Notes: a model not told the origin generated them from the sequence alone. A DNA stretch of 64,000 nucleotides from Tretioscincus oriximinensis (GCA_022410635.1 JAJVDF010000227.1:1408565-1472564); one strand, 5' to 3'; shown: positions 11,401 through 19,756, counted from the stretch's first letter. A program made the numbers and translations.

Positions 11401-14400
11401 CTTTCATGGAAGCTATCTTCATTTTACCTTCTCCCTCTCCAGTCCCCCGACAAAATATCTGCCTTTTGTGACATAGGAAAAGCCTTCCCTTTTCTAGACA
11501 TTTCACCTTTAATTTATTCCTTCACTATATAGCACACAGGCAGGGAAATTGAGATTTCTCAGCTTCTNAAAGTGACTATCAAATGAGTTTCCGGCCACTT
11601 TTATGAAGAACATTTTAAAAATGACAAAAGAGACACAAAAAGATTTTTCAGCATTGAGCCTTATTCTTCCAAAGTTTAAACTGGAACAGGAATATGCTCC
11701 CTCCATTGTTCTGTTCTAGGATATAATCCAGAATAAATCCCAATACAGAAAGTGCCAAAGGAGCTAATACAAAGTTCTTAGAGGATTCATAAAACAGCTG
11801 ACACCATATTCATTACATAGTAGCAACACGNTTCACAAATACATTGAATGGGCCCTGTCCCCATTGAGCCTTACTCTGGCTTATTCGGGGCCTGCCATAA
11901 CGTACACTAGCATGCAGATGGCAGGCTTCTATTCAGAGGTACACCCCAGAATAAGGCTCAGTGGGGACAGGGCCCAAGCTTCAGCATAAAACTTCAGACG
12001 CAAATTATAGTAAAAAAGAATTTTCAGCAGCATGACCGTATTTCAAATTCACCTCTCCATAAAACTATTACCATTTGATTACTGACATTTGTGGCTCCTT
12101 CATAAACTCCGTAATGAAAGCCAAGTGACAGTGAACCCTTTGCACACGCCGATAGGTACAACCGCTAAAGACTTCATGTAGTTCAAAAGCTTACAAGACG
12201 TTTATAGGCTTGACCAAAAGTCTCTTTTACTGTGTGCCTGGACTCTTTCATCCAAAAGATGCCCGATGCCTGCAGTTCCTGTTGCTGTGAGGTTCCCACC
12301 ACCACCACTGTGGAACACAAAACAATTCTAAAGGGTATGGGTATCTGCCATCTACTTAACTAACTGAAGCACAGAAGTAAGTAATTTGGTCTTACCGAGT
12401 TTCTCCTTCAAGACACACTCCATAAAATCGTTTTATACATTTCATAGGAGCTTTTTCAGCAGAAGTGCCAGGTTTAACTCCCTCTTACGACAACTTTCCT
12501 TCTAAGAAGTCATTTCAACCAAAGACGGGTGGGCTCCAGGTGGCAAGGAGAAATACAGGATCGCATTTTGATCTCACAATTGCCTCTTGCTGTCCCTGCC
12601 AGACCACAAAACTAGAGATAACACTGGCACTTACTTGTTTGCACACTTAGTTTCCACACTGACAAGGCCAGTACTTCTGGGTTATTTCAATGGCCCAAAA
12701 TACCTAGGAGTCTATGACCATGTTGGGCACAGCCATCATTTTTGGCCCACTTTGCCTTTGCATCCTTGTACAGTGGCTATTTAGAAGAGGAGAGATTATA
12801 GGAACATCAGATGAGCTAAATTGTTTTGCTATTGTGGTAAAATCTGGGTGGAGAACTGATTTTCTTGCAGTAGTTATCACTCAATATCCTTCAACAGTGC
12901 CAGGACTGCCACCAAGGATAATCCATATTTTAGGCCCGGTGTGGATGCAGGCAAAGTTTTACAACTGACAACTGAAGAAGTAGACATGTCTATGCAAGCT
13001 CATGCCACCTTCCTGTTATTCTCCAAGTGCTACAGGCCCCCCTTGGTGGACTTACTAACAGGTCTATTTCTCTGGTATCGATTACAACTTACAAGTAACT
13101 CTGATGTCTAATTTGCCCCCCTATATTAAATACAAAAAATAGGCGGAAGGTNCAGGAATCTGCAAATTAGTGCTTAACTACCCAGGATACCTTGGAAATT
13201 AACCATAGTCATAAAACTATTCTTTTAATCTTTTATGAGACCCTGTTTAGGAAGGGCATTTTAGCTATATATTTCTCCCAACGAAGGCAGTTTTACAAAC
13301 AAAACTCCATCAATTAGCATTCAGGTTCACATCCCACCCTTACCCCACCTAGGCTGGAAATGTTTTGTTATTGCATTCTTGGGGGGAAAGAAAGGGGAGG
13401 GAGAAATTTTATGAATTGACAGAAATAAAGTTTCTTCCTGAGTTATGCAAAAGGCCAGAAAGGGGATTTGGTATTTTCAAACAGTGAACAATGCTCTTTC
13501 TGTTTCTTGTTACTGTATGTAGCTATTAAAGAAAAATGCCTGCTTTTAGTCAAGGTGGCTGCAGGAGAGGCTGAAGGCTTCTCTTAAAGCTTTTGAAGTC
13601 CTCGACAGCAACCAGAAGTCTGTGATCCCCTAATTATATCATTATCAGGCACATAATTTCAGTATCTGCAACTACACATTAGGCTTTGCAACTCCCTCTT
13701 CTGCCCTCTTTGATGGATCCAGAAGGCTGCTTTCTACTTGCTTCAAGGGCTGTTCTTTGGGGTTAATTATACCCTTCTTTCCAAAATAAATAAATCCTAC
13801 AGGACATCAGTTGCTTATCCTTCTAACCTCCTCTCCACAGAACGTGGTAATTACGGACAGAGTCTCTCATTTCTCACAATTTATTTTTCAGATGGTTTCT
13901 GGAAAAAAAGAAAAATCATCGGTCCTATGTTGGCTTTGGAAAGACACATAAAAACGTAAGAGGAGTTCTGCTGAATTAGGCTAGGGCCCATTTAGTCCAG
14001 CCTTCTATCTCACACGGAAGCCCACCAATTGCACCTGGGCAGTCTCAAGCCATCACCTGTTCTTGACTCCCTGTAAATAGCATTTCAAGAGTACTGCCGG
14101 AGTTACTATCAAAAGACCCATCCTAGTAGTCATTTATACCCATGGTGTCCATGAACCTGTCTAATCCTCCCTTAAAGCTATCCAGACTGCTAGCTATCCC
14201 TACCTCTTCTGGAAGTAAATTCCACAGACCACTGATCCTCAGGGTGAAAAAATACTCTGTCTGCCCTCACTCTTCTGCCCATCAGTTTCAAGTAATGCCC
14301 CCTGGTCGTAGCGTTGTGTGATAGAGAAAATATTTTTCTCTATTTATCTTATCCACCCCATGCGTGATTTTATACACTTCAATCAGATCACCTCTTAAAC

Positions 14401-17400
14401 ACCGTCTTTTAAGGCTGAAAAGGCCCAGACATTGCAGCGTTATATCATAAGGGTGGTTTATCTACACATTTGGATTTTTTTGCAACATGATGCTTAAAGA
14501 TTTCCAGTAATCTCAAGCTGCTCTGAGAAAATATCTATTGAAAGAAACTGTTATGCCNGCTTACCCAAAAGTATGCCCATCCAACCCCGTTCAAATGATT
14601 TTTGATCATGGTTATATTGATTTTATTGTGACCTGTCCTGCGTTAGCTAAATAAATAAAACCAAGGAAAAGCACACAGACACACAACTTAGGATGCACAC
14701 ACCGTGACAGTGGCTTTTCCTTTGGCTGACTGATCCTGATTAGCTCTGGGAAGGGGAGAGGGGATCGTGGGAAAAGGGGAGGAAGAAAGTGAAAGGGAGA
14801 AGGGGAAAGGAGAAAGAGGAAGAAAGGGAAGAGAACATAAGAACATAAGAAGAGCCATATTGGATCAGGCCACAGCCCATCAAGTCCAGCATTCTGTGTC
14901 ACACAGAGGCCCACCAGATGCACCTGGGCAGTCCAAACAGAGGAAAGCAAAATATGCCCCTGTTCATGACTCCCTGCAAATGGTATTTCAGGAGTCCTGC
15001 CTGTTGCCCCATCCCAGAGGCAACATCCAGACATCCATCCTAGTATCCATTTATACCTTTGTTGTCCATAAACCTGTCTAGTCCTCTCTTGAAACTATCC
15101 AAGCTGTTAGCCACGCGGGAGGGAGAGAGAGGTAGCAGTGGAAGAGAGGTGGTGTGTCTTCTTCAGGTCCCGGGGGCTGGGGTGGACAGGGGAAGTCGGC
15201 TTCGGGCGTCTGCTGGATGTGTCCAGAGAAACTCCTCAAAAGCAGCCTAGGAAAAACATTGACAACCGCTTGATGCCCTTGCAAACTCTCCTCCTGCACC
15301 ATCTGAAGCAGGGCGCGTGGCGAAAGAGGGGGCAGGAAGAGGGAAGGAAGCTTCAGCGCTCTCTGTCCCCGGCGCCCCTTCCAAGAACAGAGGCGCTTGT
15401 TCTGGCCTGCGCAGCTCAGCCTGGGAGGAAACCCGACACGATCACAAAGCCTTGGCAGGCTCCTTCAAAGGCAGTGCCGGGCAGGCTTGGAGTGCGGAGC
15501 TCGCCAACTGCGGCAGGAGGCAGAAGGAGGAAAGAAGTGCAGGGCAGAGTAACAGCAGCCTGACTGTCCCAGGGAAGACGCTATGAGGCCGCTGCGTGGA
15601 GCTACGTACCAATTTTGCCCTTCTTGAACGGCGCCGCCCCCAGGACAGAAGGCAGGAGAGTCCTGAAAGCTGAGACCTCCAGGCGCCACTATTTCTGTTG
15701 TTGGAAAAGCACTGAGTTATCACTGATGCAGGGGCGTAGCTATCATAGGGCAAGCCAGGCAGTGCCCCCCGGGGTCCCCTGGGTCAGGCGTCCCCGTGGG
15801 GAGGGGGAGAAACTGTTTCTAAAATAAAAATTTTAATTTTTAAATTTCCGGGCTCCCAGGGCCCTAGCTACACCACTGCACCTGGGCATCTTATCCAGGT
15901 GCTTTGCCACGGCATTCTTCTAGGGGTGAGGCAAAGGCAACTTACTTCTACTTTCCATAAAGTTTATTCTCTAATGAGAAACAACTGAAGACCTGGAAAA
16001 AGAAGTAGACTAGGCTCATGCCGCCTAGAGGAGACGATTTCATGTTAGGCAGGGCTGCTGCCACAATAAGGCAGGTTGGGGCAGTGCTCTGGGACCCCAA
16101 GGGTCAGGGGGGCCCAGGAGCCCAGCTGTGTTAGGCCCTGTCCTCATATCTCGGAATAAGAGCCTGTCATCTACATGCTAGTGTAGACTATGGAAGGCCC
16201 CAAATGGAGCCTGCCATAGTCTACACTGACATGTGGTTGGCCACGTTCTGTACTGAGCTACAACCCAGAATAATAGTCAGGGGGGACTAGAGCCTTATTA
16301 GTTCCTAAAGTGCTACAAGACTCTTTTTGCTACATTTTCCGTCCCCAGGCAGCTAACACGGCCACTAACCAGCAGCCAGCCATTCCCAGACTTCTAAGAA
16401 CCTCCTTTTTCTTGTGTATCTTTTTGGCAGGAGAACAGTGGTGGTTTTGCCAATGCCTAGTTCTGGAGACAGATTGGGAACTGACCCAGAGGCATCCTTT
16501 TGCTTTTCAGTTTCCCAGTAGGGATGCATCCACTCATCACTTCTTTATTCCATTATAATTGGATATTTCACAATAAAGCATGAATATCCTGGAATAAGTC
16601 AATCCACACAGTGCTTTATTGCNGAATGTCCAATTATAGTGGAATAAAGAAGTGATGTGTGGATGCAGCCTTAGTGATGACCACTTGCCCACCTTGTTGG
16701 GGGTCTCCCCAAACCCTGCACGACTTTCCTTGCTTACTGAAGTCCCCCCCCCCTCCCCACCCCACCCCATGGTCCATTCCACTGTTGGGAGGCACAGCTG
16801 CTCCCTTCCCTCTGGCCAGCACCAAGGAGCCTCGTCCTGGCCAATTGCGCCTCCTTCCACTGCGCCAACTTTGCGGCTGGGATGCAAACACACAGCCCTG
16901 TATATCCCAACCTGGATTCCCCCCGCAGCCACTATCGCCCCCTTCCTGCAGCTTNCCCTTGTCTGCACCCGTCATACAGCCGCCGCTTATGAGAACGGAA
17001 GGAAAGCGCCCAAAGGGCCCGCCCCGTCCCAAGTCTTCCTCCCCAAGGCTCATTCTGATCCACTTGCAAGAAGCACTTCAAGGTCTGCTACTCGGCGCCG
17101 GTTCCGGTTCCTCCTCCNCCTCTTTCCCTGCAAACTCCAGGAGCCTGACTTTGCCACCCACCCCTGCCTCTGCTCCCGAGGAGACCCGAAGCAGCAAGCG
17201 CCCCTGCGGGGAAACCAGCTCCCCCGNTGCGTCCACCGGGGATTAAGAAGCGGCGATCCTGGGCGACCTGGGGGGTCTGACCCCTGAGCCCACACACACA
17301 CAGGCCTGTGGAATGTAGTTCCAGAAGAGGTGGTGCTAACAAGCAGCCTGGATAGCTTGGAGGCGGGATTAGACAAGTTCATGGATCTACCAAGGGTATA

Positions 17401-17944
17401 AATAGCTACTAGGACGGATCTTTCGATGCTGCCCCCGGGATGGAGCAGCAGGCCGGATTCCTGAAACGCCTCTTGCAGGGAGTCAAGAACAGGTGAAGAC
17501 TTAGAAGGGCTCTGGCCCCGTTCGGCAGGGCGNCTCTTTGGTCCTTGTATTCTTATGCCTGCGGTTCCGCCCACTCAAGAGGCGCAAATGACTGCAGGGA
17601 CTTTAGCACGGGCTGAGTCCGCTGAAGGAATCCCGCTCCGGCAGAGGGATGGAGCTGCTGGTCCCTTCCGACGTTCGGCCACCCCCACCCCCCACCCGTC
17701 TGTATCCCATCCATTTCCCCCATTTCCAACGAGTTCTAAGCTACGAGCGTGGCGCTCCGCCCCGGCCCCTTCCCGCCCCGTCCCGTCGGGTCGCTTCATC
17801 GTTCGGACGCGCCACGGCTTCGGCCAAAGCGCCCCACGACGGCGCCCGCCTGGGCTTCCCGGGCTCACCTTTGGTCAGCAGGATGGCCATGGCGCATAGT
17901 TCCAACTGCAGCCAGACGAAGAGGAAGCTGGAGTGGCGATCCAT
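4987..17944 (-). CDS. BAMBI: BAMBI, TGF-beta/BMP pseudoreceptor (complete gene, 3 coding exons)
   Basis: The coding sequence joins 17944-17869, 8642-8355 and 5405-4987 (76+288+419 = 783 nt, 260 residues plus TGA). The start gives MDRHSSFLFVWLQLELC, a hydrophobic signal peptide. The ectodomain (about residues 27-151) has ten cysteines and ends in CCHEDMCN, the CC-x4-CN signature of TGF-beta receptor ectodomains; NHS at 87-89 is a glycosylation sequon. One membrane segment spans about 152-173. The cytoplasmic tail (about 85 residues, ending GHGKLEFV) has no kinase domain. Known family role: the protein sits in the plasma membrane, binds type I/II receptors and damps TGF-beta, BMP and activin signalling. 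Length matches mammalian BAMBI exactly, so the gene looks intact. The next gene upstream on the same strand is WAC, as in human. Confidence 0.97.
6284..6835 (-). mobile_element. CR1 LINE 3' fragment in BAMBI intron 2
   Basis: Antisense frames read GKYVFTQRAIGLWNLLTEEV and ASSLDCFKTGVNNFMDTKGI, the end of the CR1 reverse transcriptase region, followed by a 3' UTR and a tail at AACATAAGAACC. Same subfamily as 50606-52998. 5'-truncated and decayed. Confidence 0.8.
7808..8050 (+). repeat. Inverted 243-bp duplication, copy A (BAMBI intron 2)
   Basis: The segment equals the reverse complement of 19318-19560 at 240 of 243 positions with no indel. It consists of an asymmetric foldback element (about 7813-7966) plus 84 bases of flanking sequence ending GTGCCAAGGTAAAAG. 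No target duplication flanks this copy, which suggests that it is the source. Confidence 0.9.
8355..8642 (-). CDS. BAMBI: BAMBI coding exon 2 (extracellular domain)
   Basis: The acceptor reads ttgttgcag|GT and the donor G|gtaagt (gt at 8354-8353). The exon has phase 1 at both ends and is 288 nt. It encodes residues 26-122: all ten ectodomain cysteines (first C-x-C at 30/32, last CCHEDMC at 98-104) and the sequon N87-H-S. In TGF-beta receptors this disulfide pattern makes a three-finger ligand-binding fold. No ambiguous base falls in this exon. Confidence 0.97.
9283..9322. repeat. Alternating purine-pyrimidine tract
   Basis: GTGTGTGTGCGCATGCGCAT followed by GCCCGCGCATGTGTA, nearly strict alternation including self-complementary GCGCATGCGC. 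Possible Z-DNA or cruciform former in BAMBI intron 1. Confidence 0.7.
9483..9580 (-). repeat. LINE/SINE 3' tail, antisense
   Basis: TTTATTTATTTATTTTATTT followed by CCCCGCCCTT and GTCCAGGGCGGCTTACAA: inverted tail of an L2-type retroposon. Confidence 0.6.
9929..10080 (-). mobile_element. CR1 LINE 3' fragment
   Basis: CCTAGAATCATAGAGTTGG, GGGACCTCCATGGTCATCGG and AACCCCCTGCTCAATGCAGG identify the ATTCTATG-tailed CR1 subfamily. It diverges after about 10020 but keeps the arrangement. Confidence 0.75.
10333..10499. repeat. Foldback element with arms of about 60 bp
   Basis: The left arm GGGTGACACTCCAGATGTTC and CAACTCCCAACACTCC is mirrored by GGAATGTTGGGAGTTGTAG and ACATCTGGAGTGTCACC. The outer ends (GATGTTCAATGGG and the complement of CTATAGAACACC) also pair loosely. 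Members of this ACAACTCCCA family are common in reptile genomes. Confidence 0.75.
11850..11975. repeat. Palindromic foldback element, well-preserved copy
   Basis: Terminal inverted repeats GGGCCCTGTCCCCATTGAGC (left) and the complement of GCTCAGTGGGGACAGGGCCC (right) differ at one base. 126 bp long, internal ACTAGCATGCAGATGGCAGG. It lies in BAMBI intron 1. Confidence 0.8.
12970..13035 (+). repeat. Interspersed repeat fragment, family unnamed
   Basis: CTGAAGAAGTAGACATGTCT, then CAAGCTCATGCCACC and CTCCAAGTGCTACAGG, matching 40240-40328. Confidence 0.55.
13956..14445 (-). mobile_element. CR1 LINE 3' fragment
   Basis: Shares CCACCAATTGCACCTGGGCA, CTGCCCATCAGTTTCAAG and TGATTTTATACACTTCAATC with the CR1 fragment at 6284-6835, in the same orientation. 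5'-truncated. Confidence 0.8.
14745..14832. repeat. Purine-rich low-complexity tract
   Basis: GGGAAGGGGAGAGGGGATC, then about 60 bases of AAAGGGGAGG/AAGAAAG-type repeats on the plus strand, directly abutting the CR1 end at 14833. Confidence 0.8.
14833..15117 (-). mobile_element. CR1 LINE 3' fragment
   Basis: Begins GAACATAAGAACATAAGAAG, the tail of the 50606-52998 subfamily, and matches that element nearly base for base through CTATCCAAGCTGTTAGCC, where it is truncated. Little divergence suggests a young insertion. Confidence 0.85.
15120..15620. other. GC- and CpG-rich block in BAMBI intron 1
   Basis: GC-rich sequence with scattered CpGs (for example GGGCGCGTGGCGAAAG near 15310 and GGCGCCGCCCCC near 15631), separated from the main island by AT-rich DNA. 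Open frames here do not resemble known proteins. It may be a secondary CpG cluster or an intronic enhancer; nothing decisive is seen. Confidence 0.4.
15728..15880. mobile_element. Short hAT-like non-autonomous element
   Basis: Ends CAGGGGCGTAGCTA and TAGCTACACCACTG are inverted repeats with few mismatches and begin and end CAG/CTG as hAT elements do. The interior is C/G-rich with no coding capacity. Flanking duplication not clear. Confidence 0.6.
16132..16295. repeat. Palindromic foldback element, near full length
   Basis: The arms include ATGCTAGTGTAGACTATGG and its inverted partner CCATAGTCTACACTGACATG around GGCCCCAAATGGAGCC. The ends GGCCCTGTCCTCATATC and GGGGGACTAGAGCC are decayed. Same family as 25093-25305. 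Confidence 0.7.
16525..16667. repeat. Second foldback family, long hairpin
   Basis: The left arm TGCATCCACTCATCACTTCT, TTATTCCATTATAATTGG, ATATTTCACAATAAAGC pairs almost throughout with the right arm GCTTTATTGCNGAATGTCC, AATTATAGTGGAATAAAG, AAGTGATGTGTGGATGCA; the loop is about 35 nt. No coding capacity. It is not related in sequence to the 25093 family. Confidence 0.8.
16744..16770 (-). repeat. G-quadruplex-prone C-rich run
   Basis: CCCCCCCCCCTCCCCACCCC and ACCCC on the plus strand give four or more G-runs on the BAMBI sense strand with one-base loops. Confidence 0.6.
17300..17562 (+). mobile_element. CR1 LINE 3' fragment next to the BAMBI CpG island
   Basis: Reads GGCCTGTGGAATGTAGTTCC, AGACAAGTTCATGGATCTAC and GTATAAATAGCTACTAGGAC and ends CTTGTATTCTTATG: a CR1 3' end in plus orientation, antisense to BAMBI. 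It marks the edge of the CpG island. Confidence 0.8.
17869..17944 (-). CDS. BAMBI: BAMBI coding exon 1 (start codon and signal peptide)
   Basis: ATG is at 17944-17942, and the exon ends after the first base of codon 26 with donor G|gtgagc (gt at 17868-17867). It encodes the first 25 residues, essentially the signal peptide. This ATG is chosen because it gives the expected N-terminus MDRHSS. Its context is weak at -3 (T) but has G at +4. The exon lies inside a CpG island. Confidence 0.95.
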
Positions 17945-18020
17945 TGAACCCGCCCGCTCAGCCTCCAGGGCACCGCCGCCGCCCCCTCCAGAGGCCGAGC
18001 GACCGCCAGGGCTCGGGGCT

Positions 18021-18041
18021 TCACCTGGCCGGGCAGCGCAT
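18021..18041 (-). other. Upstream ORF in BAMBI leader, 6 codons
   Basis: ATG at 18041-18039 followed by five sense codons and TGA at 18023-18021. It sits 76 nt upstream of the BAMBI start. It is a minimal uORF, short enough to permit re-initiation. Confidence 0.35.
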
Positions 18042-18125
18042 GGATCGGAGGGTTGGACGCCCGGCCTCGCTCCTGCCGGCCGGCGCCGAAGATCCCAGCC
18101 TCGACGCGGCGCCCCGGACGGCTCT

Positions 18126-18176
18126 TCACCCTCTGCAAACTGGGGCCACGGCGGGCGGGCGGCGTCGCTTCAGCAT
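18126..18176 (-). other. Upstream ORF in BAMBI leader, 16 codons
   Basis: ATG at 18176-18174 opens a 16-codon frame rich in Arg and Pro, ending in TGA at 18128-18126. It ends about 180 nt before the BAMBI start. It is in the transcript only if transcription starts upstream of it, which the promoter motifs suggest. No peptide function is implied; the possible role is to limit translation of the main frame. Confidence 0.35.
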
Positions 18177-18360
18177 TTGCCCGGGGCCGCAAGGTGGCCG
18201 AGTCTGTCCTTCCTGTTTCTGTTCCGCCAGCAAGCACGACGAGCAGCAGCAGCAGCAGCCCAGATCTCTCCCGCAGGGCCGCTTTGCTTGCAAGCAGCAG
18301 CCGGAGCTCACCGAACCCGCCCCGTCGGCTCTCCTCTGAGCCAACGCACAGCCGCGCCGC

Positions 18361-18540
18361 AGCACCTCTTGGCTTGCTGATGAGTAAATACAGAGCCGCC
18401 CGCCCAATCAGTGAAGCGGCCTGGCCCGCCCATCACGCCTTCCCGCCTTCCCCCCTCCCGGCCAACGTTCATAGGCGCGGCTGCACGTCACTCAAATCGG
18501 AAGAAGGCGTGGTCAAAGGGGGCGGGGGCGGGTCTTTTGC
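18361..18540 (-). promoter_or_regulatory. BAMBI: Probable BAMBI promoter
   Basis: Motifs seen: a TATA-like TATTTA (minus strand) at about 18384-18389; CCAAT on the plus strand at 18404-18408, an inverted CCAAT box for this gene; a CRE half-site (TGACG on minus) within 18484-18491; a TCF/LEF-like TCAAAG at 18513-18518; and two adjacent GC boxes in 18519-18532. BAMBI is known to respond to TGF-beta/BMP and to beta-catenin/TCF, so the TCF-like site fits, but a single six-base match is weak evidence. Confidence 0.5.
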
Positions 18541-18779
18541 GTCGGGCACCCAAACGATGACGCCGGAGGGCGGACTGAGCTGAGCGCGCGGGCGTTGCGC
18601 GCGGGGAAACTGTTTATCATTCAGCGGTGCAAAAGGCGGGGGCAGCAGCTGCCTCTTGGGAGCCTGGGCTGGGCGTTTAAGGCAAGAAACCAAGTGCAAT
18701 AAGCAATATTGCTGTGAACCTTATATATATATATACGTACTAGTGGAATTAGTCCGCTGTGCTACGGCAATGCAAAGGC

Positions 18780-18992
18780 TCCAGCCCTTCCCCCCCCCTT
18801 GCTCCCCCCAGGCTCCCCCCAGGCTCCCCCCCAACCCCTCCCGCTTTCACTTACTTCCTGGTTTTGTTCCCTTTTTCTTTCCCCTTCTTCCCTTCCTTCT
18901 TCCTTTTTTCTTAACCTTCTTTCCCTTCCATCTGTCATCCGTTCCTTTCATTGTTCTTTCTTTCCTTCTTTTTCTTCCTTCCTTCCCCTCCC
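18780..18992. repeat. Pyrimidine-rich low-complexity tract
   Basis: C-runs (GCTCCCCCCAGGCTCCCCCC, about 18785-18840), then TTCC/CTTT repeats to about 18992, just upstream of the BAMBI CpG island. On the minus strand this is G- and GA-rich. Confidence 0.8.
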
Positions 18993-19110
18993 AGTATTGA
19001 TCCCAGTACTGACCCCTGGGGTACTCCACTTCTCACGTCTTTCCACCCAGAGAACTGTCCATTTTTTGCTACCCTCTGTTTTCTTTTAGCCAGTTTCCAA
19101 CCCGGGACTC
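18989..19110 (-). mobile_element. CR1 reverse transcriptase fragment
   Basis: Matches 51690-51800 of the 2.4-kb CR1 element: CCTGGGGTACTCCACTTCTC, AGAGAACTGTCCATTTTTTG, TTTAGCCAGTTTCCAACC, the antisense of the QG..LGP block of the polymerase. Both ends truncated. Confidence 0.75.
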
Positions 19111-19298
19111 TGGTCTCTGGAGGCTGCCGAAGTTCCGAGCCCCGTCATTGGTCGTTAGATCNCAGAATGTGAAGACTCTCCCACCGGCCTTTTATATACA
19201 CTATACAGTATATGCCAGGCAAGTATCGGAGGCTATTGGGGATGCTCAGAGCCAAGCAGCGACCTCAAGGACGACGCTGTGCTAGGGGGGGGAACTCA

Positions 19299-19756
19299 GT
19301 CTAGAACGGACCTGGGCCTTTTACCTTGGCACCCATCAAAATAAAATTGTTGAGCACCAGAGTAGAAAATTCAAGACTGCTCTCTGAGTCAGTTTGTGGA
19401 AATATCTGGTCCTTTCTGCATTAGGCCTTATTCTAGATTATGGAACAATACAGGTTATGGTTAGTGCAATGTATGGCCTGGAGTCTGCTGTAGACTGTAT
19501 CAAGATGCATCCAGCAGGTCCCTATTCTGGAATAAAGCCCAGTGCAGAATAGGCTTAAGGCAGACCTGGGCAAGGGACGGCCCGAGGGCCACATGCGGCC
19601 CTCCTACTGTCTCTGACCGGCCCGGCCCTCTTAGCTCAGAGTTATATACAGTATTGGGTAGAACTGAGTTAACTATATTAATCCGGCCCTCTAAAACCAC
19701 CCCAATTTCTCATGCGGCCCCTTGGGAAAAATTAATTGCCCACCCCTGGTCTAGAA
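19299..19756. mobile_element. hAT non-autonomous element split by a 243-bp insertion
   Basis: The 8-bp target duplication GTCTAGAA lies at 19299-19306 and 19749-19756. The element proper is 19307-19317 plus 19572-19748 (188 bp). Its ends are CGGACCTGGGC..AA (left) and TTGCCCACCCCTG (right), and it contains GGCCACATGCGGCCCTCC and CTCATGCGGCCCCTTGGG. It is interrupted by the 243-bp copy at 19318-19560 plus its flanking duplication. Confidence 0.8.
19318..19560 (-). repeat. Inverted 243-bp duplication, copy B (upstream of BAMBI)
   Basis: Reverse complement of 7808-8050 with three substitutions and no gaps. It is flanked by an 11-bp direct repeat with one mismatch, CGGACCTGGGC (19307-19317) and CAGACCTGGGC (19561-19571), at the end of the older hAT element. 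So this copy is the derived insertion. It has no poly-A and no terminal inverted repeats. Confidence 0.88.

Larger units (their letters stand above)
8643..17868 (-). other. BAMBI: BAMBI intron 1
   Basis: The 9226-nt intron has a GT donor (17868-17867) and AG acceptor (8644-8643). It contains LINE tails (9483-9580, 9929-10080), foldback elements (10333-10499, 11850-11975, 16132-16295, 16525-16667), CR1 fragments (13956-14445, 14833-15117, 17300-17562), a short hAT-like element (about 15728-15880) and a GC-rich block (15120-15620). The stretches 10500-11690, 11980-12960 and 13040-13950 are unique-looking and I recognise nothing in them. Confidence 0.85.
17945..18360 (-). other. BAMBI: Inferred BAMBI 5' leader
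   Basis: GC-rich, CpG-dense sequence lies immediately upstream of the ATG. The upper limit is set by a TATA-like TATTTA on the minus strand at about 18384-18389 and an inverted CCAAT box at 18404-18408, which would place initiation near 18360. It holds two short upstream ORFs and a run of six AGC triplets on the plus strand (18242-18259), read as GCT on the transcript. No leader intron is visible, but one cannot be excluded without transcript data. Confidence 0.45.
17560..18640. promoter_or_regulatory. CpG island over BAMBI exon 1 and promoter
   Basis: CpG dinucleotides and GC content are far above the rest of the window, for example across 17750-17880, 18050-18200 and 18560-18610. The island covers coding exon 1, the leader and the upstream region, as expected for an unmethylated promoter. 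It ends sharply at about 18640, where AT-rich and low-complexity sequence begins. Long open frames inside it are a by-product of low stop-codon density. Confidence 0.85.

Noticed and set aside
12587..12968. Frame with a hydrophobic stretch (FGPLCLCILVQWLF)
   Set aside because: Short, inside an intron, no similarity to a known protein and no supporting splice sites.
14767..15753. Open frames of 100-140 codons in the GC-rich block of BAMBI intron 1
   Set aside because: They overlap a CR1 fragment or low-complexity sequence, match no protein I know, and have no convincing splice sites.
17649..18583. Long overlapping open frames on both strands upstream of and across BAMBI exon 1
   Set aside because: They lie in the CpG island, where stop codons are rare; several have no ATG start, and the residues are the Pro/Arg/Ala/Ser mix expected from GC-rich DNA.
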